From contig NZ_JACSKY010000001.1 in assembly GCF_018617855.1 (NCBI RefSeq), positions 310,001 to 374,000 on the forward strand: a DNA stretch of 64,000 nt. The letters are read 5' to 3'. Both the position numbers and the translations under genes were made by a program. The DNA is from Exiguobacterium qingdaonense. Its GTDB lineage: Bacteria; Bacillota; Bacilli; Exiguobacteriales; Exiguobacteriaceae. This document shows positions 47,754-56,263 of this stretch, piece after piece. Position 1 is the stretch's first letter; the number at the start of each line of letters is the position of its first letter. The notes under the pieces are model-generated. The model worked only from the letters and a program-made list of their open reading frames with translations, had not been told where the DNA came from and made no database searches.

Positions 47754-47782
47754 ATTCTACAATAAGTACCTAGTATTTAAAA
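47754..47782 (-). promoter_or_regulatory. Candidate yloU-fakA promoter with FapR-like palindrome in the spacer
   Basis: Minus-strand -10 TAGAAT (47754-47759), 17-base spacer and a weak -35 TTTTAA (47777-47782), 41 bases before yloU. The spacer is filled by 47763-47779, TAAGTACCTAGTATTTA on the plus strand. Its left half TAAGTACC matches the FapR half-site at seven of eight positions and its right half at five of eight. A FapR link is inference. Confidence 0.45.
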
Positions 47783-47887
47783 GAACCTGCTCCTGAATCT
47801 CGGTCAATTAACGAGATAACCTCATTCATTATTGAAATCCTCAAGAGGAATGTCAAGTTTTTTTCTTGTCATGGTATGATTTTCTAG

Positions 47888-47916
47888 TTGCATCAAGAAA
47901 AAAGCCGTGCTAATAT
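47888..47916 (+). promoter_or_regulatory. Sigma-A promoter of rpmB
   Basis: -35 TTGCAT (47888-47893), 17-base spacer, -10 TAATAT (47911-47916) with an extended TG one base upstream. It lies 49 bases before the rpmB ATG. Confidence 0.85.
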
Positions 47917-47965
47917 AAACGAGTGTCTATTAGGACGAACCCACATAAAAAAGGAGGGGAAACGC

Positions 47966-48154
47966 ATGGCACGTAAATGCTACGTAACAGGTAAATCACC
48001 TAAATCAGGTAACAACCGTTCGCACGCACTCAACAAGACAAAACGTACTTGGGGTGTAAACGTACAAAAAGTTCGTATTCTCGTTGACGGTAAACCGAAA
48101 CGCGTTTGGGTTTCAGCTCGCGCACTTAAATCAGGTCTCGTTGAACGCGTATAA
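47966..48154 (+). CDS. rpmB: 50S ribosomal protein L28
   Basis: A 62-residue basic protein. It begins [20 protein letters not shown] and continues [17 protein letters not shown], the L28 pattern. AAGGAGGGGAAACGC precedes the ATG. One Cys remains near the N-terminus (RKCYVTGK) without the second Cys pair of zinc-binding forms. It is monocistronic, with its own promoter and terminator on the plus strand between divergent and convergent minus-strand genes. Confidence 0.98.
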   Translation: MARKCYVTGKSPKSGNNRSHALNKTKRTWGVNVQKVRILVDGKPKRVWVSARALKSGLVERV

Positions 48155-48174
48155 TACTTATACACGAACGAATA

Positions 48175-48207
48175 AATCCCAGCGGCATTCGCCGATGGGA
48201 TTTTTTT
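48175..48207 (+). terminator. Terminator after rpmB
   Basis: AATCCCA/TGGGATT outer stem with an inner CGGC/GCCG stem and ATTC loop, followed by seven T residues on the plus strand. It also lies at the 3' end of thiN on the other strand and may serve both. Confidence 0.88.
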
Positions 48208-48209
48208 GC

Positions 48210-48794
48210 TTACTTTTTGACAATCATGATGAGGACTGTCCCCTCATGGACCGTCAGTCGAGCCTGTTTTGAAGTCCATTCATTCGAAATGGTAAGCGCT
48301 TCTTCGCTTTTTACGTGATGGTGTTCAAGTGGATACTTGACCCCGTCAATTGAAATTGTGGCGGTTTTCCAAGGCATGAAAGACAAGTAGTACCCGTCTT
48401 GCTCAGGAATGTCATAATCTCCTTGTCGGGCGAGAGAGATTGTTTGATCCTTTCCATGAAGAACCATCCCCGGATACGATTCGAGTAGACCGACGTTCGC
48501 AAATGTCATGTCAACGCGTCCACCGAGTGCCCCGTATACGTCCATCCTCGTCGCCCCTCGCTCTCTTGCCAATTGAAGCGCAATCTCGAGGTCGGTCACA
48601 TCTTTCTCGGATGGATAGCGTAACGCCTCGGACGGTAGCGTCCCTTCAAACGAATCGAAGTCACCGACCACAACGTCTGCCCCGATCCCCTCATCGAGCA
48701 GTTTCTGATAACCTCCATCAACACCGATGACATAATCGGCATGACGCGGCAAAGGAATCACTTCCGGACTTGCCGCGACGATTAACACGTTCAT
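48210..48794 (-). CDS. thiN: Thiamine pyrophosphokinase
   Basis: A 194-residue enzyme that makes thiamine pyrophosphate from thiamine and ATP. DYVIGVDGGYQKLLDEGI, VVVGDFDSFEG and PSEKDVTDLEIALQLARERG are the catalytic signatures, and YGALGGRVDMTFANV is typical. It overlaps thiT by four bases, so uptake and activation of thiamine are encoded together under one TPP riboswitch. In Bacillus thiN follows rpe without thiT. Confidence 0.96.
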   Translation of the reverse strand: MNVLIVAASPEVIPLPRHADYVIGVDGGYQKLLDEGIGADVVVGDFDSFEGTLPSEALRYPSEKDVTDLEIALQLARERGATRMDVYGALGGRVDMTFANVGLLESYPGMVLHGKDQTISLARQGDYDIPEQDGYYLSFMPWKTATISIDGVKYPLEHHHVKSEEALTISNEWTSKQARLTVHEGTVLIMIVKK

Positions 48795-49366
48795 TGACGA
48801 ACATCTCGTGTCGCCACACGAGTGAACCGTGGAGCCGTCGTGAAGAGCAACACTAGAACGATTGCTGAAACGAGGAAGGATGGCGCCATGTACGTCGCGT
48901 TATAAACGAGCGAATACGCCACGACCGGACCATCTGCATACTCGGCGAAAAAGACGATTCCCGAGATGACGTGAGCCACATATCGTAGCAGTGACCCAAT
49001 CAATGCCCCGAGAACCAAATACGTCGCGAGCGTCTTCGTCGCCCCTTGACCGGCCGCTTGTTTCACACGTGCCGCAAAAACACCTGCCACACCGACGAGA
49101 CCGTAGGCAACCGTATAATCGAGCAAGAACTGCACAGGCGTGAAGATATAGGCACCAAACAAGAGTTGAAGCGTCCCGACAAGCGCCCCCGTCGCAAGCC
49201 CCCCTTTCAATCCGTGACGGAACGCCATCACGAAGATCGGGAGCATCGCCAAACTGATCGAGCCTCCTTGTGGCAAGCGATACGGAATGAGCAAATCAAA
49301 GATCAGTCCAAGCGCCGCAAACAATGAAATTTCAATGAGTGTCTGTAATTTGAAGCGTGATTTCAT
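48791..49366 (-). CDS. thiT: Thiamine ECF transporter S component ThiT
   Basis: A 191-residue membrane protein with about six helices. The segments LIPYRLPQGGSISLAMLPIF then VMAFRHGLKGG and FLLDYTVAYGLVGVAG form the thiamine site of ThiT (YuaJ). It works with the shared ECF ATPases, which are not in this window. AAGGAGGAAGAAAG precedes the ATG at MKSRF. A TPP riboswitch and terminator lie directly upstream. Confidence 0.94.
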   Translation of the reverse strand: MKSRFKLQTLIEISLFAALGLIFDLLIPYRLPQGGSISLAMLPIFVMAFRHGLKGGLATGALVGTLQLLFGAYIFTPVQFLLDYTVAYGLVGVAGVFAARVKQAAGQGATKTLATYLVLGALIGSLLRYVAHVISGIVFFAEYADGPVVAYSLVYNATYMAPSFLVSAIVLVLLFTTAPRFTRVATRDVRQ

Positions 49367-49395
49367 CTTTCTTCCTCCTTTATTTGTTCGAACGA

Positions 49396-49428
49396 CAAAA
49401 AGCAGCATGACGTAAACGCCATGCTGCT
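49396..49428 (-). terminator. Riboswitch-controlled terminator upstream of thiT
   Basis: Minus-strand 12-base arms AGCAGCATGGCG/CGTCATGCTGCT with TTTA loop and one mismatch, followed by TTTTTG. It is placed between the TPP aptamer and the thiT ribosome site, the expected expression platform that would stop transcription when TPP is bound. Confidence 0.9.
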
Positions 49429-49439
49429 ATGATTCGCAA

Positions 49440-49532
49440 CGTGCATTTTCGCCACATCCCTACGTCCGTATGAACGGAACAGGTTCAAAGGGTTAGCGTT
49501 TGCCTCTCAGCCACATTGTGACACCCCTTGCG
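49440..49532 (-). ncRNA. TPP riboswitch (THI element)
   Basis: In the minus-strand sense the conserved aptamer parts are all present in order: GGGGTGTCAC, GGCTGAGAGG, ACCCTTTGAACCTG and CGTAGGGA. They are the hallmark of the TPP aptamer. It precedes a terminator and thiT-thiN, so thiamine uptake and phosphorylation are switched off by TPP. Confidence 0.97.
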
Positions 49533-49556
49533 ACATATATTGTTGTTCTAACGTAG

Positions 49557-49562
49557 ATTATA
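49557..49562 (-). promoter_or_regulatory. Candidate -10 of the thiT-thiN transcript
   Basis: A perfect TATAAT hexamer overlaps the rpe stop codon, 25 bases before the riboswitch begins. No good -35 is seen at the right distance, so the call rests on position and the -10 only. Confidence 0.45.
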
Positions 49563-50214
49563 CACGAGATGCGCCACGAATGCCATCGATCGCTTCTTTA
49601 TAGTTCGGTTGATTATAAATCGCAGAACCGGCAACGAGTACATCGGCCCCCGCATCGATACAGCGTTTCGCGGTCTCTGCGTTCACCCCACCGTCAATCT
49701 CGATTTCAAAATCAAGTTGACGATCTTGACGAAGTTGACGAAGTGACGAAATTTTAGGCACGACCGATTCGATGAACGCTTGACCTCCGAATCCTGGATT
49801 GACCGTCATGAGAAGCACCATATCGACATCCGCAAGCACATGCTCAATCGTCGCGATCGGTGTATGAGGATTCAGGACGACCCCACATTTTGCACCGGCC
49901 GCTTTGATTTGCTGCAGGACGCGATGTAGATGATTCGTTGCTTCCACGTGAACGGTGACGATGTCCGCACCCGCCTTCACGAAGTCTTCGACGTAACGTT
50001 CCGGTTGGTCAATCATCAAATGCACGTCGAGCACCATATCTGATTTTTTACGCAAGCTTGCGAGAACAGGTAGGCCGATTGAGATGTTCGGCACGAACTG
50101 ACCGTCCATCACGTCAAAATGAATATAGTCGGCGCCTGCCTCTTGTACCGCTTTTACTTCCGCCTCTAAATTGGCAAAATCAGCCGCCAAAATGGATGGT
50201 GCAATTTTAATCAT
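49558..50214 (-). CDS. rpe: Ribulose-phosphate 3-epimerase
   Basis: A 218-residue TIM barrel of the pentose phosphate pathway that interconverts ribulose- and xylulose-5-phosphate. KIAPSILAADFANLEAEV, FDVMDGQFVPNISIG and LDVHLMI carry metal-binding His/Asp residues, and FGGQAFIESVVPKI is conserved. GGAGGTATTGACAG precedes the ATG. It is the last gene of the gmk operon, three bases after rsgA. Confidence 0.97.
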   Translation of the reverse strand: MIKIAPSILAADFANLEAEVKAVQEAGADYIHFDVMDGQFVPNISIGLPVLASLRKKSDMVLDVHLMIDQPERYVEDFVKAGADIVTVHVEATNHLHRVLQQIKAAGAKCGVVLNPHTPIATIEHVLADVDMVLLMTVNPGFGGQAFIESVVPKISSLRQLRQDRQLDFEIEIDGGVNAETAKRCIDAGADVLVAGSAIYNQPNYKEAIDGIRGASRV

Positions 50215-50217
50215 CTG

Positions 50218-51105
50218 TCAATACCTCCGTTTTCGATCATTTAACTCTTCCATAAAGGTAACATAATTTTCATAACGAGTTGAAGCAATTTCCCCTTCTT
50301 CTACGGCTCGCTTGATTGCACAGCCTGGTTCGTTCACATGCATACATCCCCGGAACTTACAATCGTCGTGACGTTCCACAAATTCTGGGAAGCACCATCT
50401 TAATTCCTCTGTCTCCAGCTCCTCTGGAAACTCAAGGCTCGAAAAACCTGGTGTATCTGCGACAAACCCTTCCCCTAATTGAATCAACGTCACATGACGT
50501 GTCGTATGTTTCCCTCGACCGAGCGATTTAGAGATTTGTCCTGTCGCCAAATCCAGTTCTGGGGCGACTGCATTCAACAAAGAACTTTTCCCGACCCCTG
50601 TCTGACCAGCAAAAACGCTCGTCTTCCCTTTAAAGAGGGCACGTACTTCGTCGACCCCGCGCGCATGTTCAGTCGAGGTCTCAATGACGTCATATCCGAT
50701 CGCACGATACTGTTTAATCGCTTCTTGAATCGATTCTACTTCTGATTCATCGAGTAAATCCATCTTCGTCAACACGATAATCGGATGAATCTGCTTCGAT
50801 TCGATCAACACGAGGAAACGGTCAAGCAGATGATAAGAAAATGCCGGTTCTTTCACAGAAAAGAGAAGAAACGCCTGGTCAATGTTAGCAATCGGCGGTC
50901 TGACGAGATGGTTATGTCGGTCCTCCACCTCCAAAATATAGCCCGTTCCATCTTGTTGATCTTGAATCACCACGTCATCACCTACGACTGGTGAGATGTT
51001 TCGTTTCCGAAAGTTCCCTCTTGCCCGGCACCGAATCTCTTGATTTGACTCGGTCATCACATCATAAAACCCACCTTGCAAACGAATGATTGTTCCTTTC
51101 ACCAT
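50218..51105 (-). CDS. rsgA: Small ribosomal subunit GTPase RsgA
   Basis: A 295-residue circularly permuted GTPase that checks late 30S maturation. An N-terminal OB fold is followed by LTKMDLLDE (G4), AGQTGVGKSSLLNAV (G1) and DTPGFSSLEFPEE (G3), then a zinc site in CKFRGCMHVNEPGCAIK. AAAGGAGGTAGTC precedes the ATG. Upstream lies the prkC terminator-like hairpin. Operon order prkC-rsgA-rpe is as in Bacillus. Confidence 0.97.
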   Translation of the reverse strand: MVKGTIIRLQGGFYDVMTESNQEIRCRARGNFRKRNISPVVGDDVVIQDQQDGTGYILEVEDRHNHLVRPPIANIDQAFLLFSVKEPAFSYHLLDRFLVLIESKQIHPIIVLTKMDLLDESEVESIQEAIKQYRAIGYDVIETSTEHARGVDEVRALFKGKTSVFAGQTGVGKSSLLNAVAPELDLATGQISKSLGRGKHTTRHVTLIQLGEGFVADTPGFSSLEFPEELETEELRWCFPEFVERHDDCKFRGCMHVNEPGCAIKRAVEEGEIASTRYENYVTFMEELNDRKRRY

Positions 51106-51116
51106 GACTACCTCCT

Positions 51117-51148
51117 TTAAAAAGAGGTGACGACACCGTCACCTCTTT
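51117..51148 (-). terminator. Hairpin terminator between prkC and rsgA
   Basis: A 12-bp perfect stem AAAGAGGTGACG/CGTCACCTCTTT with a four-base loop and five T in the minus-strand sense. It begins at the prkC stop codon and runs into the rsgA ribosome site. rsgA has no separate promoter that I can see, so it may be a partial attenuator. Confidence 0.75.
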
Positions 51149-53093
51149 ATTGTGCCTCTTTGGCTTGCGCATATGTGACTGAATCGGTTCGAACAATCTC
51201 ACCGTCGACTTCAATCGTTGCTGTCCCGACTTCGTCTGGGGCAATGACGAGCGTATATGAATAGGTCGTCGTCTCCGTGATGTTGTCGCGTAGCACTTCG
51301 ATTTCACCGCGTGCATCGACTGTACGAATCACGACTTCGACCGCTTTCGGTTGCTCGTCTTCATCTGGTTGTTCGACTTCTACGTTCACTTCTCGTTCAA
51401 TGGAGACATCGGTCGGTTCAACACCTTCTGATACGATGACCGTCAGTTCAGTCCCGGGATCGACGGCCGTTCCCGCTGTCGGAAGCTGACGGATGATTTG
51501 GCCTTTCGGCACACTCGTCGAAAACTCGTCCCGTCTCACAATTTTCAATTTGTTTTGATCAGCATATGTCGATGCCTCATCAAACGTATAGCCGGCAAGG
51601 TTCGACAATTCCACTTTGTTGCTTCCCGTCGATACGACGAGCGTGACGGTCACCTCTGACGGCACGACTTCCTCGCCCGGGTCGAGCGATTGTGAAATCA
51701 CGTCCCCGCTGTCGACCGTTTCCGACGCTTCAGTTTTGATTTCAAGGTCACTGAAGGCCAAATCTTTCAGCATGCGTTCAGCCGCTGATTGAGATAGACC
51801 TTCCACGTTTGGCATCTCAACCGTTTCTTTTCCGGCCGAGACGACGATTGTCACCGTCGTCCCTTGTTTCGGTTTACGCCCTTCTTGCGGGTTTTGCGAA
51901 ATGACCTCACCTTCTTTTACGTCATCGCTCGCACGTTCTGTCACTTCGACGACGAAACCTTCGTTTTCAAGCTCCGACGTGGCATCACCAATGCTCATTC
52001 CTACGACATCAGGTACGACCGCACGTGACATTTCATCGGCGACCATGTAAGCCGCGATGCTCCCACCGATCAGGACGATGATGAGTAAAATCCAAATCCA
52101 CCATTTATGTTTTTTCTTTTTTACCGGTTCTTTCGTTTCCTGTTCTGTTGATACTGGAAGCGGAGAGGACGGTGCGGGCGTGTCGGGTTTTTCTTCGGCC
52201 ACGACCGGTGTCATGACGAGTGTTTGGTCAAACTCTTCCTGATTGACGGGAAGTCGTTTCGGTTCGTTGGCTCGTTCACGGCTCAGAGCCGTCATGCAAT
52301 CTTTTTTAAAGGCTGCGACCGATACGTGGCGGGAGCCAGGTGATTTCGCCAAAGCCTGCATCACGCAATTTTCAAGTGGTTGCGGGACGTTCGGATTCAA
52401 GTCCATCGGCCGAATCGGGTCGTCCTGAAGATGTTGTAGTGCGACAGCGACCGGTGTCTCACCAATGAACGGGACACGACCTGTCAATAACTCATAAAGA
52501 ACGGCCCCAAGCGAATAAATGTCTGATTTTTCATCAGCGAATTTACCGCGTGCTTGTTCAGGCGAGAAGTAATGGACAGAGCCGAGGACGGACATCGTGT
52601 GCGTCAACGTCGCATTCGACATCGCCACGGCAATCCCAAAATCGGTCACCTTCACGTTGCCGTGTTGATCGATCATCATATTTTGAGGTTTGATATCACG
52701 ATGGATGATCCGATTCGCATGGGCGTGGTCAATCGCATCACAAATCTGTCCCATGATGCGCAACGCCTCATCGACAGATATGTACTCTTCTTGCAAATAT
52801 TGCTTTAACGTCACCCCATCGACATGCTCCATGACGATGTAATACAAATCCTCTTCATCACCGACATCATAGATTGCGACGATATTTGGGTGGTTCAAGC
52901 TCGTAGCCGCATGGGCTTCTCGTTCGAACCGGCGTATAAATTGTTCGTTATGTGAGAATTCAGATCGTAACACCTTGATGGCGACGGTTCGGTTTAAAAT
53001 CTCGTCATGAGCCCGGTAGACATTTGCCATGCCTCCGCTGCCGATTTGTTGTTCGATCCGATAACGATCGTTGATTCGTTCTCCGCTTCGCAT
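51147..53093 (-). CDS. prkC: Serine/threonine protein kinase PrkC with PASTA domains
   Basis: A 648-residue membrane kinase. The kinase domain (residues about 10-265) has GSGGMANVYRA, catalytic Lys in VAIKVLRSEF, HRDIKPQNMM and DFG. One membrane helix at about 335-355 is followed by three PASTA repeats (starting VVPDVVGMS, VEMPNVEGLS, VELSNLAGYT) that bind peptidoglycan fragments, and a C-terminal beta-rich tail. It pairs with phosphatase Stp encoded just upstream. The start MRSGERI has AGAGG upstream; an ATG three codons earlier overlaps the stp stop but lacks spacing. Confidence 0.95.
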   Translation of the reverse strand: MRSGERINDRYRIEQQIGSGGMANVYRAHDEILNRTVAIKVLRSEFSHNEQFIRRFEREAHAATSLNHPNIVAIYDVGDEEDLYYIVMEHVDGVTLKQYLQEEYISVDEALRIMGQICDAIDHAHANRIIHRDIKPQNMMIDQHGNVKVTDFGIAVAMSNATLTHTMSVLGSVHYFSPEQARGKFADEKSDIYSLGAVLYELLTGRVPFIGETPVAVALQHLQDDPIRPMDLNPNVPQPLENCVMQALAKSPGSRHVSVAAFKKDCMTALSRERANEPKRLPVNQEEFDQTLVMTPVVAEEKPDTPAPSSPLPVSTEQETKEPVKKKKHKWWIWILLIIVLIGGSIAAYMVADEMSRAVVPDVVGMSIGDATSELENEGFVVEVTERASDDVKEGEVISQNPQEGRKPKQGTTVTIVVSAGKETVEMPNVEGLSQSAAERMLKDLAFSDLEIKTEASETVDSGDVISQSLDPGEEVVPSEVTVTLVVSTGSNKVELSNLAGYTFDEASTYADQNKLKIVRRDEFSTSVPKGQIIRQLPTAGTAVDPGTELTVIVSEGVEPTDVSIEREVNVEVEQPDEDEQPKAVEVVIRTVDARGEIEVLRDNITETTTYSYTLVIAPDEVGTATIEVDGEIVRTDSVTYAQAKEAQ

Positions 53094-53098
53094 CGGAT

Positions 53099-53833
53099 TC
53101 ATCCTCTCTTTCTATCTGTAAATTGGACGAGGGCGACCGTGATGTTGTCGCTCCCCCCCAATTGATTGGCTTCCACGATGAGCTGTTCTGCCTTCTGATC
53201 AACTGTTACGGCTTGTTGCAGAACGCGTTGAATCACCTCATCGGTCACGTGTGTCGTCAATCCATCTGTGCAAATCAAGATCGATTCAAACTCGGGCTCA
53301 GCGAGCACTTGTACGTCAGGTTCGACTTGATCGCTTGAACCGATTGCCCGGGTGATGACATTTCGTTTCGGATGAACCCTCATCTCTTCTTCTGTCAGTT
53401 CGCCGAGCTGTTTGAGCATATTGACATAGGAGTGATCTTCCGTAAGACGTCTAAGTTCATTCTCTGTTAGCGCATAGACACGGCTGTCCCCGATATGAAC
53501 GATGACAACCGTCTCACCGTTCCAACAAACGGCCGCCATCGTAGTTCCCATCATGACGAGATTCGATTGCTTCGCAAACTGCAACACTTGTTCATTCGCC
53601 AAGTCGATGTGATGTCTGAACCATCGCTCGATCTCGATTGGGCTGGACGGGAGATATGGGAACGCTCGCCGAAACTCTTCAATCACGATTTGACTCGCGA
53701 TCTCTCCTGCTGCGTGTCCCCCCATCCCGTCTGCAACGAGTGCAACTCCTGATAAGGCATCGCCTAAGATTAAAACTGCATCTTCATTTTGTGTGCGTAC
53801 TTGTCCACGATCTGTTCGAAATGCTAATTCCAT
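53099..53833 (-). CDS. stp: Serine/threonine phosphatase Stp (PrpC)
   Basis: A 244-residue PP2C phosphatase. Metal-binding Asp residues lie in VRTQNEDAV, LVADGMGGHAAGEIAS, ILICTDGLTTHVTD and GGSDNITVALV. It reverses PrkC phosphorylation. The start MELAFRTDRGQ is chosen because family proteins begin this way and GAGG lies upstream; a longer frame would reach into rlmN. It ends six bases before the prkC start. Confidence 0.95.
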   Translation of the reverse strand: MELAFRTDRGQVRTQNEDAVLILGDALSGVALVADGMGGHAAGEIASQIVIEEFRRAFPYLPSSPIEIERWFRHHIDLANEQVLQFAKQSNLVMMGTTMAAVCWNGETVVIVHIGDSRVYALTENELRRLTEDHSYVNMLKQLGELTEEEMRVHPKRNVITRAIGSSDQVEPDVQVLAEPEFESILICTDGLTTHVTDEVIQRVLQQAVTVDQKAEQLIVEANQLGGSDNITVALVQFTDRKRG

Positions 53834-53841
53834 CTTTCTGA

Positions 53842-54927
53842 TTACCTCGTTTCTTGTTCGCGCTCCTTCGCTCGAAGCTGACCACAAGCGGCATCGATAT
53901 CCGAACCTTGTTCACGACGAATCGTCACGTTCACATTGCGGTCTTTAAGCACTTTTTCAAAGGCAAAGATTTGGGCTCTTGGAGTCCGTACGTAGTCACG
54001 CTCGAGAACATGGTTGACCGGAATCAAGTTGACGTGGCACTTCACACCTTTCAATAAGTCCGCTAATAGATGGGCATGTTCTTCTGTATCATTGACTCCA
54101 CCAAACAGTCCATATTCAAACGTAATACGGCGACCACTCTTCTCCGTATAATAACGAACCGAATCCATCAATTTATCTAAGTCAAAGGCCCGGTTAATCG
54201 GCATGAGACGCGTCCGGAGTTCAGTCGTCGGCGCGTGTAAGGAAATGGCGAAGTTGATTCGCATGCCTTCATCGGCAAATTTATAAATTTTCGGAACAAT
54301 CCCACTTGTCGACACAGTAATGTGTCGCGCACCGATGTTGAGTCCAAAGTCATGGTTGACGGTGCGTAAGAAACGCATCAACTCGTCATAGTTGTCGAAC
54401 GGTTCACCGATTCCCATGACGACAATCGAGTCGACTCGCTCACCTGTCGCATCTAACGCGCGTTGAACGTCGAGCACTTGTGCCGTGATCTCACCCGCCT
54501 CTAGGTTTCGTTTCAATCCACCAAGTGTTGATGCACAAAACGTACAGCCGATGCGACACCCGACTTGTGTCGTGACACAGATCGAGTTTCCGTACTCATG
54601 GCGCATGAGTACGGTTTCAATCGAATATCCGTCTTGTAGTTCAAATAAGAATTTGATCGTACCATCTTGAGACTCTTGTTTGACCAGTTCCTTCAACGTC
54701 GTCAACTGAAATGACGCTTCTAACTGATCGCGAAGTGCTTTCGGGACGTTCGTCATATCATCAAACGTCGTGACCCGCTTGACGTACAACCAGTCATACA
54801 ATTGTTTCGCACGGAATGCCTTTTCTCCTGCTTCGATGACCCATGCCTCGAGTTCTGGGAACGTCAACGAGTAAAGTGACGGTTTTGCGCCTAGGAGCGG
54901 ATTTTTTTCTACTGCTTTTGGATTCAT
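53842..54927 (-). CDS. rlmN: Dual-specificity RNA methyltransferase RlmN
   Basis: A 361-residue radical-SAM enzyme that methylates A2503 of 23S rRNA and A37 of some tRNAs. The 4Fe-4S cysteines are in [12 protein letters not shown] (CX3CX2C), [11 protein letters not shown] follows, and the C-terminal methyl-carrying Cys is in AACGQLR. Length is normal. AGAGGTATAAAACA precedes the ATG. It lies four bases after rsmB. Confidence 0.97.
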   Translation of the reverse strand: MNPKAVEKNPLLGAKPSLYSLTFPELEAWVIEAGEKAFRAKQLYDWLYVKRVTTFDDMTNVPKALRDQLEASFQLTTLKELVKQESQDGTIKFLFELQDGYSIETVLMRHEYGNSICVTTQVGCRIGCTFCASTLGGLKRNLEAGEITAQVLDVQRALDATGERVDSIVVMGIGEPFDNYDELMRFLRTVNHDFGLNIGARHITVSTSGIVPKIYKFADEGMRINFAISLHAPTTELRTRLMPINRAFDLDKLMDSVRYYTEKSGRRITFEYGLFGGVNDTEEHAHLLADLLKGVKCHVNLIPVNHVLERDYVRTPRAQIFAFEKVLKDRNVNVTIRREQGSDIDAACGQLRAKEREQETR

Positions 54928-54931
54928 TGTT

Positions 54932-56263
54932 TTATACCTCTTTCTTAAATGCGGCGATATAGAAGCCGTCGGTCCCGAATGTCGTCGGTAATAGTTTTAA
55001 TTCAGCACGGTCTGATTCCATGATCGGACGAACAGAACGCGGAAGACGTTCTTTGAGTGTTTCGTCCCAAACCAATCCTTTCGACAGAATATAGTCAGCC
55101 TGCGTCTCATTTTCAGACGGGTCGATCGTACATGTCGAGTAAACTAGCGTACCACCTCGTTTGAGCAGTGGCAAGACGGCGTCGATGATTTGTCGCTGAA
55201 TCTTCGGTAAGTTTTCAAGTTGCGCTTTATCCTTCGTCCATTTGATATCCGGCTTACGGCGAATGACACCGAGACCTGAACAGGGGACATCTAAAAGAAT
55301 CCGGTCAAATCGCTCTTCTTCAAACTGTTCACCTGCTAAACGAGCATCAAGGGCAAGTGCGGTCACTCCATTGATGTGCAGACGTTTCGCCTGTTGGTCA
55401 ATCAATTTTGCTTTATGTGGATGTAAATCGAGTGCGGTGAGTGCCCCCCCGTCCATTCGTTCTGCCGTATGCATCGCCTTGCCGCCTGGTGCGGCACAAG
55501 CGTCAAGGATTTGATCGTCTTTTGATACACCGAGTGCATCTGCAACAATCATCGAACTCTCATCTTGAATCGACAACAGCCCCTCCTCGATGAACGGAGT
55601 CGCATGGACGTTGCCAGACTCTACGACAAGTCCGTCAGCCGACAGTTCAGAACGTGACGTCATGACGCCAGCATCAGCCAACCGGTTCATCATCTCATCC
55701 ACTGAAATACGCTTACGGTTGACTCGAATCGTGACTGGGGCAGGTTCATTGTTCAATTGGCAAATCGCTTCTGCCGTCTCCACGCCGTATAAGTCAATCC
55801 AATCAGAGACGAGCCATTCCGAATGACTGTGCTCAATGGCGATCCGCTCTGCGTCGGTCAAGCTACTGAAATCAGGAAAGCCTTCACGGAGGACGTTACG
55901 TAACACCCCGTTCACGAACTTGCTCGTCCCGAGGTGATGGCCTCGTTTCTTCGCGATTTCGACCGCTTCATGCAAGACGGCGCGGTCCGGCACCTTATCG
56001 AGGTAAAAAAGTTGATAGACGCTCATCCGGAGTAAAGGAAGGACGAACTTGTCGAGTTTCTTCGGGGAACGGATCCGGTCTTTCAAAATATAATCGAGCG
56101 TTCCTTTGCGACTGAGCGTCCCGTATACGAGTTCGGTATAAAGACCGACGTCTTTTGGGGCAACCCTTTTTTGTTTCAATGTATCATTGACGGCAATCGT
56201 CGAATATGCGCCGCCTTGTTCAATTTTCATCAGCGTATCAAGCGCTGCTTCACGTACGTTCAT
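54932..56263 (-). CDS. rsmB: 16S rRNA (cytosine-967-C5)-methyltransferase RsmB
   Basis: A 443-residue enzyme. The N-terminal NusB-like domain (about residues 1-125, with [15 protein letters not shown]) is followed by a SAM-dependent methyltransferase: [16 protein letters not shown], the catalytic [18 protein letters not shown] and [13 protein letters not shown] with the second Cys. TAGGAGGAACTC precedes the ATG, which lies 14 bases inside the end of the def/fmt fusion. Confidence 0.96.
   Translation of the reverse strand: MNVREAALDTLMKIEQGGAYSTIAVNDTLKQKRVAPKDVGLYTELVYGTLSRKGTLDYILKDRIRSPKKLDKFVLPLLRMSVYQLFYLDKVPDRAVLHEAVEIAKKRGHHLGTSKFVNGVLRNVLREGFPDFSSLTDAERIAIEHSHSEWLVSDWIDLYGVETAEAICQLNNEPAPVTIRVNRKRISVDEMMNRLADAGVMTSRSELSADGLVVESGNVHATPFIEEGLLSIQDESSMIVADALGVSKDDQILDACAAPGGKAMHTAERMDGGALTALDLHPHKAKLIDQQAKRLHINGVTALALDARLAGEQFEEERFDRILLDVPCSGLGVIRRKPDIKWTKDKAQLENLPKIQRQIIDAVLPLLKRGGTLVYSTCTIDPSENETQADYILSKGLVWDETLKERLPRSVRPIMESDRAELKLLPTTFGTDGFYIAAFKKEV

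Larger units (their letters stand above)
47714..47965. other. Divergent intergenic region between yloU and rpmB
   Basis: This 252-base gene-free stretch holds the candidate yloU promoter at its left and the rpmB promoter at its right. Between them are two short dyads (ATCTCG...CGAGAT at about 47798-47818, and CCTCAAGAGG at about 47840-47850). Nothing else is recognised. Confidence 0.7.
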
